IMG/VR virus record: IMGVR_UViG_3300028874_000026
Location: 1-38,269 of that record
DNA: 38,269 nt
From: a virus
Direction: 5' to 3' (one strand)
Shown here: piece by piece, positions 4,680 to 12,658 of the stretch
Numbering within the stretch: the first letter of the stretch is position 1
How the letters are laid out: each line of letters begins with the position of its first letter
The notes under the pieces: model-generated
Seen by the model: only the letters and a program-made list of their open reading frames with translations
Told to the model about the DNA's origin: nothing
Databases searched by the model: none
Program-made: the position numbers and the translations under genes

Positions 4680-6132
4680 CCTTGCCAAGGCGGAGCATGC
4701 GAAAAGAGAGCAGGCGCGTAGATCGTTCTGGTCTTTCCGCCGCTATTTGCATCGCAATAGAAAGACCAAGTGGGGATGGTGGCAGCGAGAAGTCGCTGGC
4801 ATTCTTCAGTCATTCTGGGAGGAGTTGCAGTCTGGGTCTCGTCCAAAGTGCGTGATCCAAGCTCCTCCGCAACATGGCAAGAGCGTTCAAGTCGTTGAGT
4901 TCTTGGCCTGGATTGCCGGTAAAGACCCTGATAAGCGCGTAATTTACGCCAGCTTTTCGGAGCGACTAGGCGTCCGTGCAAATCTTATGCTTCAGCGCAT
5001 CTATGATAGCGTTGAGTACAAGAATATATTTCCTGAAACGTCCATCAACACGTCCAACACAGTCACCATCTCCAGCCAGTATCTGCGCAACCGCGAGATT
5101 TTGGAGTATGTCGGCCATGTGGGATACTTTCGTAACACCACCGTTCGAGGGTCCGTCACTGGCGAAAGCCTGGACATCGGCATCATTGATGACCCTATCA
5201 AGGGGCGCGAGGCTGCCGGTAGCCTGACGATCAGGGACGGTACATGGGAATGGCTAACTGACGACTTCTTCACCCGATTTTCGGAAGAAGCTGGGCTGCT
5301 ATGCATCCTCACGCGGTGGCATGTGGATGACCCAATCGGGAGACTGATTGCCAATGTCCCCGGCGTTAAGGTGCATTCTTACCCAGCCATCGCTGTGCAA
5401 GATGATGGAAATCGCAAGTCTGGTGACGCCCTTTTCCCAGAGCACAAGAGCGTTGATTTCCTGAACGAGCGTAAGTCCGCTATGGCGTCTCATTCTTGGG
5501 AGGCTCTGTATCAACAGAACCCCACAGTAATCGGCGGCGAAATCATCAAGGGCGCAAACTTCGGACGGTATTCAATTCTTCCCCCCATCAAGTTTAGGAA
5601 GATTTTCGCTGATACTGCCCAGAAGACCAAAGAGCGCAACGATTACAGCGTTTTTGAGTGCTGGGGAATGGGCCTTGATGGGCGCATTTATCTGATAGAT
5701 ATGATCCGGGGGAAATGGGAAGCCCCAGAGCTAAAACGCCGCGCTGTCGATTTCTGGCAAAAGCACATTGCAGATAAGTCAAGTCCGTTGCGCCAAATGG
5801 CTGTTGAAGACAAGGCCAGCGGAACAGGCTTGATCCAGGAGATCAAGCGAGACGGCAAAATCCCCATTCGCGCCATCCAGCGAGCAGTTGATAAGCTAAC
5901 CCGCGTGATGGACATCGTCGGATACATTGAGAGCGGATATGTCTTCCTTCCCGAGCAATCTCCGTGGGTGTCTGACTTCATCGCAGAATGCGAAGGCTTC
6001 ACCGCCGATGGAACGCACGCTCACGACGATCAGATTGACCCCCTCTGCGATGCAATCGACGACATGATCGGCACTAGCCGCTCTGGAATGACCATCTCCC
6101 CCGAAGCCCTGAAAGCCATTACCCGCCAATGA
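4630..6132 (+). CDS. terL: Terminase large subunit (packaging ATPase and nuclease)
   Basis: 500 residues. ATPase half: Walker A APPQHGKS at 78-85, Walker B LDIGIIDD at 181-188, and a coupling motif ILTRWH at 226-231. Nuclease half of the RNase H fold: acidic residues in FADTAQ (D328), AVEDKASGTG (D394) and HDDQIDP (D466, D467). It pumps DNA into the prohead and cuts it. Length is normal for this class. The start at 4630 overlaps the small subunit by 50 bp and has only a weak ribosome binding site, so translational coupling is likely. Its last four bases overlap the portal start (ATGA). Confidence 0.96.
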   Translation: MTTCENSPPSTGPSLSDLAKAEHAKREQARRSFWSFRRYLHRNRKTKWGWWQREVAGILQSFWEELQSGSRPKCVIQAPPQHGKSVQVVEFLAWIAGKDPDKRVIYASFSERLGVRANLMLQRIYDSVEYKNIFPETSINTSNTVTISSQYLRNREILEYVGHVGYFRNTTVRGSVTGESLDIGIIDDPIKGREAAGSLTIRDGTWEWLTDDFFTRFSEEAGLLCILTRWHVDDPIGRLIANVPGVKVHSYPAIAVQDDGNRKSGDALFPEHKSVDFLNERKSAMASHSWEALYQQNPTVIGGEIIKGANFGRYSILPPIKFRKIFADTAQKTKERNDYSVFECWGMGLDGRIYLIDMIRGKWEAPELKRRAVDFWQKHIADKSSPLRQMAVEDKASGTGLIQEIKRDGKIPIRAIQRAVDKLTRVMDIVGYIESGYVFLPEQSPWVSDFIAECEGFTADGTHAHDDQIDPLCDAIDDMIGTSRSGMTISPEALKAITRQ

Positions 6133-7598
6133 CCCGCCGCGCCGCCTCACGTCCTGCCGTGTCCGCTCCGGTGCGAACATCCATGCGCATTCGGCAGACG
6201 GCGGTTGATGACTGCAAGAGCGGCGCGGCGATGGGCGTGGACGCCTGGAAAGTGGCGCGGCCTATGCCCGGCGTCGTTCCTGACGGCAAGGGTATGGCGA
6301 TGGATGTCGCCATTGAGGAAAGCTATAGCTGGGCACAATCAAGCGCCCTGTTTAGCGAGGGCTTGGGCTTCCTAGGCTATCCCTATCTGGCCGAACTGAC
6401 CCAGCGTTCCGAATATCGCCGCCCGTCTGAAATCCTGGCCCGCGAAATGACCCGCAAGTGGGTCAAGCTCAAGGCTACAGGCGACGAAGACAAGACTGAC
6501 AGAATTCTTGAACTCGACGCCGAAATGAAGCGCCTTGACGTTCAGGGCGTCTTCCGTCGCGCATTGGAGCTTGACGGCTTTTTTGGTCGCGCTCACATGT
6601 TTCTGGACATGGGCAGCGCAGAGCCTGAAGAGGTCAAGACGCCGCTAGTACTCAGCCCAGCCAAGATCGGCGTCGGCGCTTTGAAGGGCATCCGCGTTAT
6701 TGAGCCGATGTGGACCTATCCCAACGCCTATAATTCGACCGATCCTCTCGTTCCCGACTTCTACAAGCCCCAAGACTGGTTTGTCATGGGTAAGATTGTC
6801 CACAAGTCGCGCATCCTGACCATCGTAGGTCGTGAAGTCCCCGACCTTCTGAAGCCCGCTTATAGCTTCGGTGGGCTGTCGCTGTCGCAGATGATCAAGC
6901 CATACGTCGATAACTGGCTTCGCACCCGCCAGAGCGTCTCAGACGGTATCAGCAATTTCAGCATTATGATGTTGCTGACTGACCTTTCCGGCCTGCTAAA
7001 CGGCGGAGGGTCGAACGAAATCCTAAGCCGTGCCGCCATTTTCAACTCCATCCGCGATAACAACGGCGTGATGATCGGCGACAAGGAGAAGGAAGACCTG
7101 AAGAATGTGTCTATGCCGTTGAGCGGCCTGGACCATCTCCAGGCGCAGAGCCAGGAACATATGGCCGCGCCCGCTGGTATCCCCCTGGTCAAGATGTTTG
7201 GCATTACCCCAAGCGGCTTGAATGCGACCTCGGAAGGTGAGCTTGAGTGCTTCAACACCGAAGTCGAAGCCGCACAGGAAGCCATCTGTACCAAGCCTCT
7301 GGACTACATTCTCAAGGTCATCCAGCTTTCCCTGTGGGGCGAGATTGACGACAGCATAGGCTTTGCTTGGGAGCCTCTCGGCAATCTCGACGCCGCCCAA
7401 CTGGCGACGGCCCGCAAGACTGATGTGGACGCCGATTGCGTCCTGATCGATCACGGCGTCCTCACTCCCGAGGAAGTCCGCAAGCGTCTGGCCGGTGAAG
7501 AGGACAGCCCTTATTCTGGGCTGGACCTGAGTGCTGAGTTGCCGGACATGACCGAACATGACGACGACGCCGATGCGCACGAAGGACTTAACGAATGA
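6129..7598 (+). CDS. Portal protein (DUF1073 type)
   Basis: 489 residues. The sequence fits the DUF1073 portal-like family, with RSEYRRPSEILAREMTRKWV, FGRAHMFLDMG, MWTYPNAYNSTDPL and KMFGITPSGLNATSEGE as landmarks. The portal forms the dodecameric ring at the capsid vertex for DNA passage. It lies immediately downstream of terminase, as expected. The C-terminus is acidic (EHDDDADAHEG). The start overlaps the terminase stop and the end overlaps the next gene's start, both as ATGA, indicating tight coupling. Confidence 0.88.
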   Translation: MTRRAASRPAVSAPVRTSMRIRQTAVDDCKSGAAMGVDAWKVARPMPGVVPDGKGMAMDVAIEESYSWAQSSALFSEGLGFLGYPYLAELTQRSEYRRPSEILAREMTRKWVKLKATGDEDKTDRILELDAEMKRLDVQGVFRRALELDGFFGRAHMFLDMGSAEPEEVKTPLVLSPAKIGVGALKGIRVIEPMWTYPNAYNSTDPLVPDFYKPQDWFVMGKIVHKSRILTIVGREVPDLLKPAYSFGGLSLSQMIKPYVDNWLRTRQSVSDGISNFSIMMLLTDLSGLLNGGGSNEILSRAAIFNSIRDNNGVMIGDKEKEDLKNVSMPLSGLDHLQAQSQEHMAAPAGIPLVKMFGITPSGLNATSEGELECFNTEVEAAQEAICTKPLDYILKVIQLSLWGEIDDSIGFAWEPLGNLDAAQLATARKTDVDADCVLIDHGVLTPEEVRKRLAGEEDSPYSGLDLSAELPDMTEHDDDADAHEGLNE

Positions 7599-8434
7599 CA
7601 GCTCTACCGCAGTACCCTACGGCCTCCATTGGTCAGGAAGCGGCTTCTGTCGCCATTACCACTCTTGACGCCAGCGGCAATATCGAGATTGTCAGCCAGA
7701 TAAATCCCATGCCAATGATCGACGCCTATTCGGCCCCGGTCACTACGAACTGGACATCTGGGACGGCTCTGAATACCGCCATCACGCTTAACACAGCCGG
7801 AATGGACACGGTAGCCCTGACGATCATTCCAGCGGCTGGCATCACTGGCGGCGTCATCACATTCAACGTGTATGACGGAGCTAACTGGTTCCCGATCAAG
7901 TGCGCCCGGCAATCCAGCTATGCGACCGATAGCGCATTTAGCCTGGCCGGAAGTCCGGGGCAGCAGTCTTGGACCATCCCCGCTGCTGGCTTTCCCGAGG
8001 TCCAGGTTATCCTGACCTCGGCCATCACTGGCACGGGCAATGTCACCATTGCGGCCATCACGTCATCGGCTCCTGACACTTCGGTTGTGACCTGTGGCCT
8101 TGATCCGTATCAGGGCACGTCCTATTATTTCAACGGTGCCCAGCTTGCCGCCGCTTCGACTGTCAAGGCGTCTTCGGGCACGTTGTTCGGCCTAAGTGTC
8201 TACAATCCGAATGCCTCGGTGGAATATCTCCAGGTATTCGACGCCGCCAGCGTGACGGTTGGTACAACTGCGCCGGTTCAGTCCTTCGCCATTTTGGCCT
8301 CTGGACAGTTGAACATGTCGTTCAATTCGACGGGGATTGCCTTTACCAATTCCATCAAAATTGCCGCGACCACTACGGCGACAGGCTCAACGGCTCCGGG
8401 CACTGGTCTAGTCGTCAACGCGCAATACAAATAA
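7595..8434 (+). CDS. Predicted virion beta-sandwich protein, possible head decoration
   Basis: 279 residues, Ser/Thr/Ala/Gly-rich and beta-strand-dominated, with no membrane segment. It appears to hold two or three beta domains: residues ~10-80, ~80-155 (FNVYDGANWFPIKCARQSS) and ~180-279 (FGLSVYNPNASVEYLQVFDA). The last resembles a domain seen in several phage structural proteins. It is coupled to the portal by ATGA and followed by the MuF-like gene. Position and composition suggest a capsid-associated or fibre-like protein. The exact role is not recognisable. Confidence 0.55.
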   Translation: MTALPQYPTASIGQEAASVAITTLDASGNIEIVSQINPMPMIDAYSAPVTTNWTSGTALNTAITLNTAGMDTVALTIIPAAGITGGVITFNVYDGANWFPIKCARQSSYATDSAFSLAGSPGQQSWTIPAAGFPEVQVILTSAITGTGNVTIAAITSSAPDTSVVTCGLDPYQGTSYYFNGAQLAAASTVKASSGTLFGLSVYNPNASVEYLQVFDAASVTVGTTAPVQSFAILASGQLNMSFNSTGIAFTNSIKIAATTTATGSTAPGTGLVVNAQYK

Positions 8435-8448
8435 CCGAAAGACCCACC

Positions 8449-9249
8449 ATGGCGAAGACCCGGAAGGCCAAGACGGAGAAGGTCTTGGCTCCGGTGCGCC
8501 CGAATGCGGGCGTTGAGGCGGCATTTCAGGCCAAGCTTGACGCCATGATCGATGAGATGCAGTCCAGCCTGACGTGGTGGATCACTGCCGGATATCGTGC
8601 CAATACGCCAGAAATGGCGCAGGACGCAAGCCCGGCCATGGTGATGCGGATATTGATGAAGCGGCTTGCGCGTCGGTGGCAGAAACGCTTTGACGATGCA
8701 GCCCCCGAACTGGCGAAGTATTACGCCACGAAGATGGCTGACCGGGCAGACGGCGCTTTGATGGCGACGTTGAAGAAGGCCGGGTTTGCCATTGAGTTCA
8801 AGCTTACGCCCGAAGCTAATGACATTTTGCAGGCCACCATAGGCGAGCAAACTGGACTGATCAGGAATATAGCCTCGCACCATCTAGCTGGAATCCAAGG
8901 CGCTGTAATGCGCTCTGTGGCAGCCGGTGGCGACCTACACAGCCTGTCCAAGGAACTGCACGGGCGATATGACATCACCCGGCGACGGGCTGCCCTTATT
9001 GCCCGCGACCAGAACCGAAAGGCGACGGCCAACATTCAACGTGCGCGGTTTCAAGAGCTTGGCGTCAAAGAGGCAATCTGGATACACAGCCACGGAGGAC
9101 GCAAGCCGCGCCCTTCGCATCTCGCCAATGATGGTAAGCGGTTTGACGTTGCGAAGGGCTGGTATGACCCGGATGCAAAGTGCTATTGCCTCCCTGGATC
9201 ACTTGTGAACTGCAAGTGCGTCATGAGGCCGGTTATTCCTGGGTTTTAA
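8449..9249 (+). CDS. Minor head / head morphogenesis protein (MuF, SPP1 gp7 type)
   Basis: 266 residues. The C-terminal half has MuF-domain landmarks: RRRAALIARDQNRKATANIQRARFQELGV (about 180-208), HSHGGRKPRPSH, then a Cys-containing end CYCLPGSLVNCKC. The N-terminal half is helical and basic at the start (MAKTRKAKTEK). MuF-type proteins are minor capsid components injected or placed near the portal. It sits after the portal and the beta-sandwich gene, as usual. ATG follows AAAGACCCACC with modest ribosome-binding potential. Confidence 0.88.
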   Translation: MAKTRKAKTEKVLAPVRPNAGVEAAFQAKLDAMIDEMQSSLTWWITAGYRANTPEMAQDASPAMVMRILMKRLARRWQKRFDDAAPELAKYYATKMADRADGALMATLKKAGFAIEFKLTPEANDILQATIGEQTGLIRNIASHHLAGIQGAVMRSVAAGGDLHSLSKELHGRYDITRRRAALIARDQNRKATANIQRARFQELGVKEAIWIHSHGGRKPRPSHLANDGKRFDVAKGWYDPDAKCYCLPGSLVNCKCVMRPVIPGF

Positions 9250-9437
9250 TCGATCAAGAAATAGAGCGGGTCGGCCTCTGACGCTTCGTGCTCCCATCCG
9301 ATTCCGCAAACTGGTTCGCCAAGCTTAATGTGGCGCGGATATGCTTCATCCGGCTCGGTTATGAACTCACCCTGAATGGCGACGGGCATATCCCCCGGCA
9401 CGCCCTCAAGCGCCCTGCGCAGTTCGTCAACGGTCAT
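9246..9437 (-). CDS. Small leftward hypothetical protein (cassette gene 5)
   Basis: 63 residues from ATG 9437 (GATGGAG upstream), starting MTVDELRRALEGVPGDMPVA. This start motif is common in small phage proteins with an alpha-beta fold; function unknown. The ATG overlaps the stop of the preceding cassette gene as ATGA. The 3' end overlaps the MuF-like gene's end by 4 bp from the opposite strand. Confidence 0.6.
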   Translation of the reverse strand: MTVDELRRALEGVPGDMPVAIQGEFITEPDEAYPRHIKLGEPVCGIGWEHEASEADPLYFLID

Positions 9438-9667
9438 TTGTCTACTCCATCGTAAATCTTGAAGCCGCAAAGGAACGGGGGCACGATGTTCCCCGCCTCA
9501 TCGCGGTTCTGTTTGTGGCATGATGCGACGATATTCCCGGCGTCATCCGAATACGAAACGAGCGGCGGTTCTGCGATGCCGCATATGTCGCGATGCAGCT
9601 CATGCGGATAACCTGCGATGAACTGATTGAACTCATCTTCGGATACGGTGTTACCGTCAACGGTCAT
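9434..9667 (-). CDS. Small leftward hypothetical protein (cassette gene 4)
   Basis: 77 residues, MTVDGNTVSEDEFNQFIAGY..., acidic, with three Cys. The motif pair VSYSDDAGNIVASC / NRDEAGNIVPPFLCGF looks like an internal duplication of a DxAGNIV element. No known function. ATG 9667 is preceded by GAGGACTGAGAA. Stop overlaps the next gene's start (ATGA). Confidence 0.6.
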   Translation of the reverse strand: MTVDGNTVSEDEFNQFIAGYPHELHRDICGIAEPPLVSYSDDAGNIVASCHKQNRDEAGNIVPPFLCGFKIYDGVDK

Positions 9668-9670
9668 TTC

Positions 9671-9949
9671 TCAGTCCTCATAGCTAAGCACACTGCCATC
9701 CGTCCCGATTGGAACGCCTTCCCCGCATGGAATTCCTGCGAACGTGAGCGTTGCTGTAATCTTCGGAGGCCGTCGTTCTTCCTGGGCCTGCTTGTATCCG
9801 GGCGATCCGTAAAATGGTTTCGCGGAATCCCAATAGATTGGCCCTTCGTACCTTAAAAGATCAAGAAGGGCATCTTCCATCTCGTCTTGCAGCCATTTGA
9901 TGTATTCTTCGTCGGTCCCTTGCATTACTACGGCTGGTTTGGGCGTCAT
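9671..9949 (-). CDS. Small leftward hypothetical protein (cassette gene 3)
   Basis: 92 residues, acidic, with EEYIKWLQDEMEDALLDLLRYEGPIYWD followed by a beta-like PPKITATLTFAGIPCGEG. Possibly a helical N-terminus plus beta C-terminus. Function unknown. Its ATG overlaps the stop of the upstream gene as ATGA, so the cassette is translationally coupled. Confidence 0.6.
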   Translation of the reverse strand: MTPKPAVVMQGTDEEYIKWLQDEMEDALLDLLRYEGPIYWDSAKPFYGSPGYKQAQEERRPPKITATLTFAGIPCGEGVPIGTDGSVLSYED

Positions 9950-10578
9950 TTCTTCGCCCCTTCAGTCCCGCGACGAGTAACGCCCAAATCCGCTCCGTAT
10001 GCGTCCAAAACTTCGCCGGACGACGTTGACAGTTGCTCCTGATAAGCCCTCAAAAGCAGCTTAAATCCGAGGCTCATATCTTCAAAGACGGCAAGTAGGC
10101 GCTTGCGGTAGTCGTCATCGGATTCAACATCGGATTCGTCATCGACGGCGGTGAGATGGTCCCCGCTAAGCAATTCTGCATCCCCATCGGCAAATTTAAC
10201 AACGAATAGATTGTTATCTCCAATCCGCACGATTGTGCCAACGCCTCTATTGGCAGCCCACCGCGCAGGCATGGCCTTGAACTCAACCCGACTTCCGATG
10301 GGGAACTTGGGCGGCTTTGGGGTGGGTTCGTCATAAGTAAGATTATGCGGATGGGCGAACACTTCAGGCCCCTTCTTGCCGATTTGAATTTTAAACAGAC
10401 CGTTCATATGCTGGCCGGTTACAGTAACTTCGTCCCCATTATTCCCCCACTTTGAGATTGGGTTAACATCGTCAATATTTTGAAGCTTGGCGATGCTCCC
10501 CGTATAAAAGAAACCGGGGATTTTAACCATCGGCTTCCCGTCCACGCGGATAAATAATTCACGTTCGTCGTCATTCAT
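9946..10578 (-). CDS. Leftward protein with SH3-like segment (cassette gene 2)
   Basis: 210 residues from ATG 10578, preceded by CAGGGGATTGCT. An in-frame upstream start would add 12 residues but lacks a ribosome binding site. Residues ~85-145 (FPIGSRVEFKAM ... GVGTIVRIGDNNLFVVKFADGDAELLSGDHL) look like an SH3/KOW-type barrel. The C-terminus has a LLRAYQEQLSTSSGEVLDAYG-like motif that often marks phage structural or early proteins. Function unknown. It starts within the 3' end of cassette gene 1. Confidence 0.6.
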   Translation of the reverse strand: MNDDERELFIRVDGKPMVKIPGFFYTGSIAKLQNIDDVNPISKWGNNGDEVTVTGQHMNGLFKIQIGKKGPEVFAHPHNLTYDEPTPKPPKFPIGSRVEFKAMPARWAANRGVGTIVRIGDNNLFVVKFADGDAELLSGDHLTAVDDESDVESDDDYRKRLLAVFEDMSLGFKLLLRAYQEQLSTSSGEVLDAYGADLGVTRRGTEGAKK

Positions 10579-10819
10579 AGCAATCCCCTGAAGTGGCCTC
10601 AGATGAATGGTCATCGGTTTGACGGTTGTAATGGACTACGATGCATCCAGGCGTTGCTTCCTGAAGCTCTCGCTCGGCCTCGGCCCTGCGCTCGTCAAAA
10701 ATGGCGATTAGGTCAAACCCTGTCTTTGCCAGTTCTTCGTCACTGATCTCCCATTCGCATTGATTGATACCGTTTAGCCAGTCCCCATCAACGGTGCTGA
10801 TGGACTTAATCCTGATCAT
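10571..10819 (-). CDS. Small leftward hypothetical protein (cassette gene 1)
   Basis: 82 residues from ATG 10819 with GGGGG eight bases upstream. The leader GGGGATTGCTATGA is nearly repeated before cassette gene 2. The protein is acidic, with DGDWLNGINQCEWEIS and FDERRAEAERELQEATPGC, and has no recognised domain. It is first in a leftward operon that interrupts the rightward head genes, and a promoter candidate lies just upstream. Confidence 0.6.
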   Translation of the reverse strand: MIRIKSISTVDGDWLNGINQCEWEISDEELAKTGFDLIAIFDERRAEAERELQEATPGCIVVHYNRQTDDHSSEATSGDCYE

Positions 10820-10847
10820 AGCAATCCCCCGAATTTGAAACCCCAGG

Positions 10848-10875
10848 ATCATATCATGCCGCTCGAAAATGGCAA
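10848..10875 (-). promoter_or_regulatory. Candidate promoter for the leftward cassette
   Basis: On the minus strand TTGCCA (plus 10870-10875), 16-nt spacer, TATGAT (plus 10848-10853), 5 of 6 match at the -10. It overlaps the ribosome binding site and start of the rightward gene at 10856, so the two directions may interfere with each other. Confidence 0.45.
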
Positions 10876-11065
10876 GTCTCAGGCTGTCGTGTCGCGGAAT
10901 ATTGCGCGGGAACGCGATGCCGGGAAGCCAGAGAGGCAGGCCATCGCCATCGCTGAAAGCAAGGCGAGGGAAGCCAAGGACTGCGGTGCTATGGATGATC
11001 GATCCGCCGCGATGTCCGAAGTGTGCCGCTTAATTGCCATCCTTGCAAAGAAGAAGATGCGATGA
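10856..11065 (+). CDS. Small conserved phage protein (PLENGKSQ...VSRNI type)
   Basis: 69 residues. The N-terminal pattern MPLENGKSQAVVSRNIAR...GKPERQAIAIAESKAR matches a short family seen often in tailed phages near the protease/scaffold gene, recalled and not searched. It is helical and basic, with unknown role. An upstream TTG (10835) is open but ATG 10856 has AGGA at 8 nt and matches the family start. Confidence 0.75.
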   Translation: MPLENGKSQAVVSRNIARERDAGKPERQAIAIAESKAREAKDCGAMDDRSAAMSEVCRLIAILAKKKMR

Positions 11066-11241
11066 CCGATCACATTGACGTTCGATTTGCTCCGAAGTGG
11101 TGGGGCTGGCCCGTCATCCGCGCCGCCATGTTCATTGGCATTCTAACCCGCATTGATACCAAGCCATGGTTCGGTGTCTTCATGGGGTGGCTAGTCTCCA
11201 AGGGCTTTCGATACGAGGTTGCCACCAATGACAAAGCCTGA
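11062..11241 (+). CDS. Small hypothetical protein, possibly membrane-associated
   Basis: 59 residues from ATG 11062, which overlaps the previous stop as ATGA. The middle (WWGWPVIRAAMFIGILTRI ... WFGVFMGWLVSKG) is hydrophobic and aromatic and could contact membrane or pack in the head. Not recognised. It overlaps the start of the DUF2213 gene by 14 bp. Confidence 0.55.
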   Translation: MTDHIDVRFAPKWWGWPVIRAAMFIGILTRIDTKPWFGVFMGWLVSKGFRYEVATNDKA

Positions 11242-12646
11242 CCATCTCGCCCTAGACCGCGCCACCGTCCGCACGAAGGATGAGGATGGCCGTCTGAAAG
11301 TGGCTGTGACGAATATCAGCAAGGCCAATATCTGCCCCTACATGGGCAAGGAAATCCCGGACTATCAAAAGCTCGGGCTTGAGCCGGATAAAATATACCA
11401 GCTATTCCGCGACCCGGAAGAACTGAAGAAGGCGGCTCCGTCGTTTAACGGCATACCTCTTTTGAGCGAGCACGTCCCGGTATCTGCCGACGATCACAAG
11501 CCCGAGCTAGTGGTTGGCGCAACCGGAACTGACGCTGAGTTCAAAGCGCCGTATCTCCGCAACAGCCTAGTCGTATGGGCATCCGATGCAATCGACGGCA
11601 TCGAAAGCGGGGAACAGAAGGAACTGTCATCGGCATATCGGTATGAAGCCGACATGACGCCGGGCACCTATCAAGGTGCCGAGTATGACGGCGTTATGCG
11701 CAATATTCGCGGCAATCATGTGGCCTTAGTGCCAGTGGGCCGCGCAGGAGCCGACGTTGTTGTCGGAGATTCACAACTGGAGACCATCTACATGCCCAAG
11801 CCTCTTTCCGCAAAGGCTCTACTGGCGAAAGGAGCCTTGCAGGCTGTCATTCGTCCGAAGTTGGCCCAAGACGCCAAGATCGACTTCACCCATCTGGTGC
11901 GCGGGATTACCGCCGCCAATTGGGCTTCCCGCAAGCCTGGTATCTTGAACGCCATCAAGCCGAAGCTGGCTTCTGACGCCAGCCTTGAGGACATCACCAA
12001 GCTGCTGGACAGCCTGGACGGCGAAAATCCCGAGGAGCCGAAAGCCGGTGCCGAGGATGACGACGACATGAGCGACATCCCCGCCGTCGATGGTGACGAG
12101 GAAGACGCCGCCAAGCCGATCAAAAAGCCCGAAGCCGAAGACGACGGCGAGCACAGCGAGGCCGACGAAGAGGCCATTTGGCGCAAGCTGCACGAAATGA
12201 TCGGCAAGATGCTGAAGGACGAACCCGCCGCCAAGCCTCCCGCGCAGGACGCCGAGGAAGACGACGAAGACGAAAAGAAGGAGAAGCCCGGCGTGACCAA
12301 AGCCGCTATGGACGCCGCTCTCGCCAGCGTTGCCCGCAAGACCGCCCGCGACACCGAGGCCAATGTGATGGCCCGGATGCGAGCCATTCACGAAGCTGAG
12401 AAGGCCGTTGCGCCGCATGTCGGTGAGCTGGCCTATGCCATGGACAGCGCCGATGACGTGTACCGCTTCTGCCTCGAAAGCAAGGGCATCGATCTTGAAG
12501 GCGTCCCCCCCGCTGGCTTTAAGGCCATGGTTGGCATGCTGACCACTCAGGCCGCTGCCGCCCCTCGCCAGCTTGCCCAGGACGCTGCCGGGGCCACTGG
12601 TGCCGCCAAGCGTTTCCCCAACGCCAAGCGCCCCATCGCTCTGTAA
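11228..12646 (+). CDS. DUF2213 prohead protease and scaffold
   Basis: 472 residues from ATG 11228 (GAGG upstream; a TTG at 11219 is also open). Residues ~5-190 carry DUF2213 landmarks: NICPYMGKEIPDY, FNGIPLLSEHVPVSADDH, ELSSAYRYEADMTPG and RNIRGNHVALVPVGRAGADV. The H in SEHVPV and the S in LSSAYR are plausible catalytic residues of the protease. Residues ~270-370 are extremely acidic and then charged-helical, like a scaffold core. It should shape and then mature the prohead. It directly precedes the decoration and capsid genes, as usual. Confidence 0.85.
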   Translation: MTKPDHLALDRATVRTKDEDGRLKVAVTNISKANICPYMGKEIPDYQKLGLEPDKIYQLFRDPEELKKAAPSFNGIPLLSEHVPVSADDHKPELVVGATGTDAEFKAPYLRNSLVVWASDAIDGIESGEQKELSSAYRYEADMTPGTYQGAEYDGVMRNIRGNHVALVPVGRAGADVVVGDSQLETIYMPKPLSAKALLAKGALQAVIRPKLAQDAKIDFTHLVRGITAANWASRKPGILNAIKPKLASDASLEDITKLLDSLDGENPEEPKAGAEDDDDMSDIPAVDGDEEDAAKPIKKPEAEDDGEHSEADEEAIWRKLHEMIGKMLKDEPAAKPPAQDAEEDDEDEKKEKPGVTKAAMDAALASVARKTARDTEANVMARMRAIHEAEKAVAPHVGELAYAMDSADDVYRFCLESKGIDLEGVPPAGFKAMVGMLTTQAAAAPRQLAQDAAGATGAAKRFPNAKRPIAL

Positions 12647-12658
12647 GGAAAACTATCC

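Noticed and set aside
4274-4981. Leftward 235-residue ORF opposite the terminase genes
   Set aside because: Shadow of well-supported coding on the plus strand; low-complexity Ser/Arg composition.
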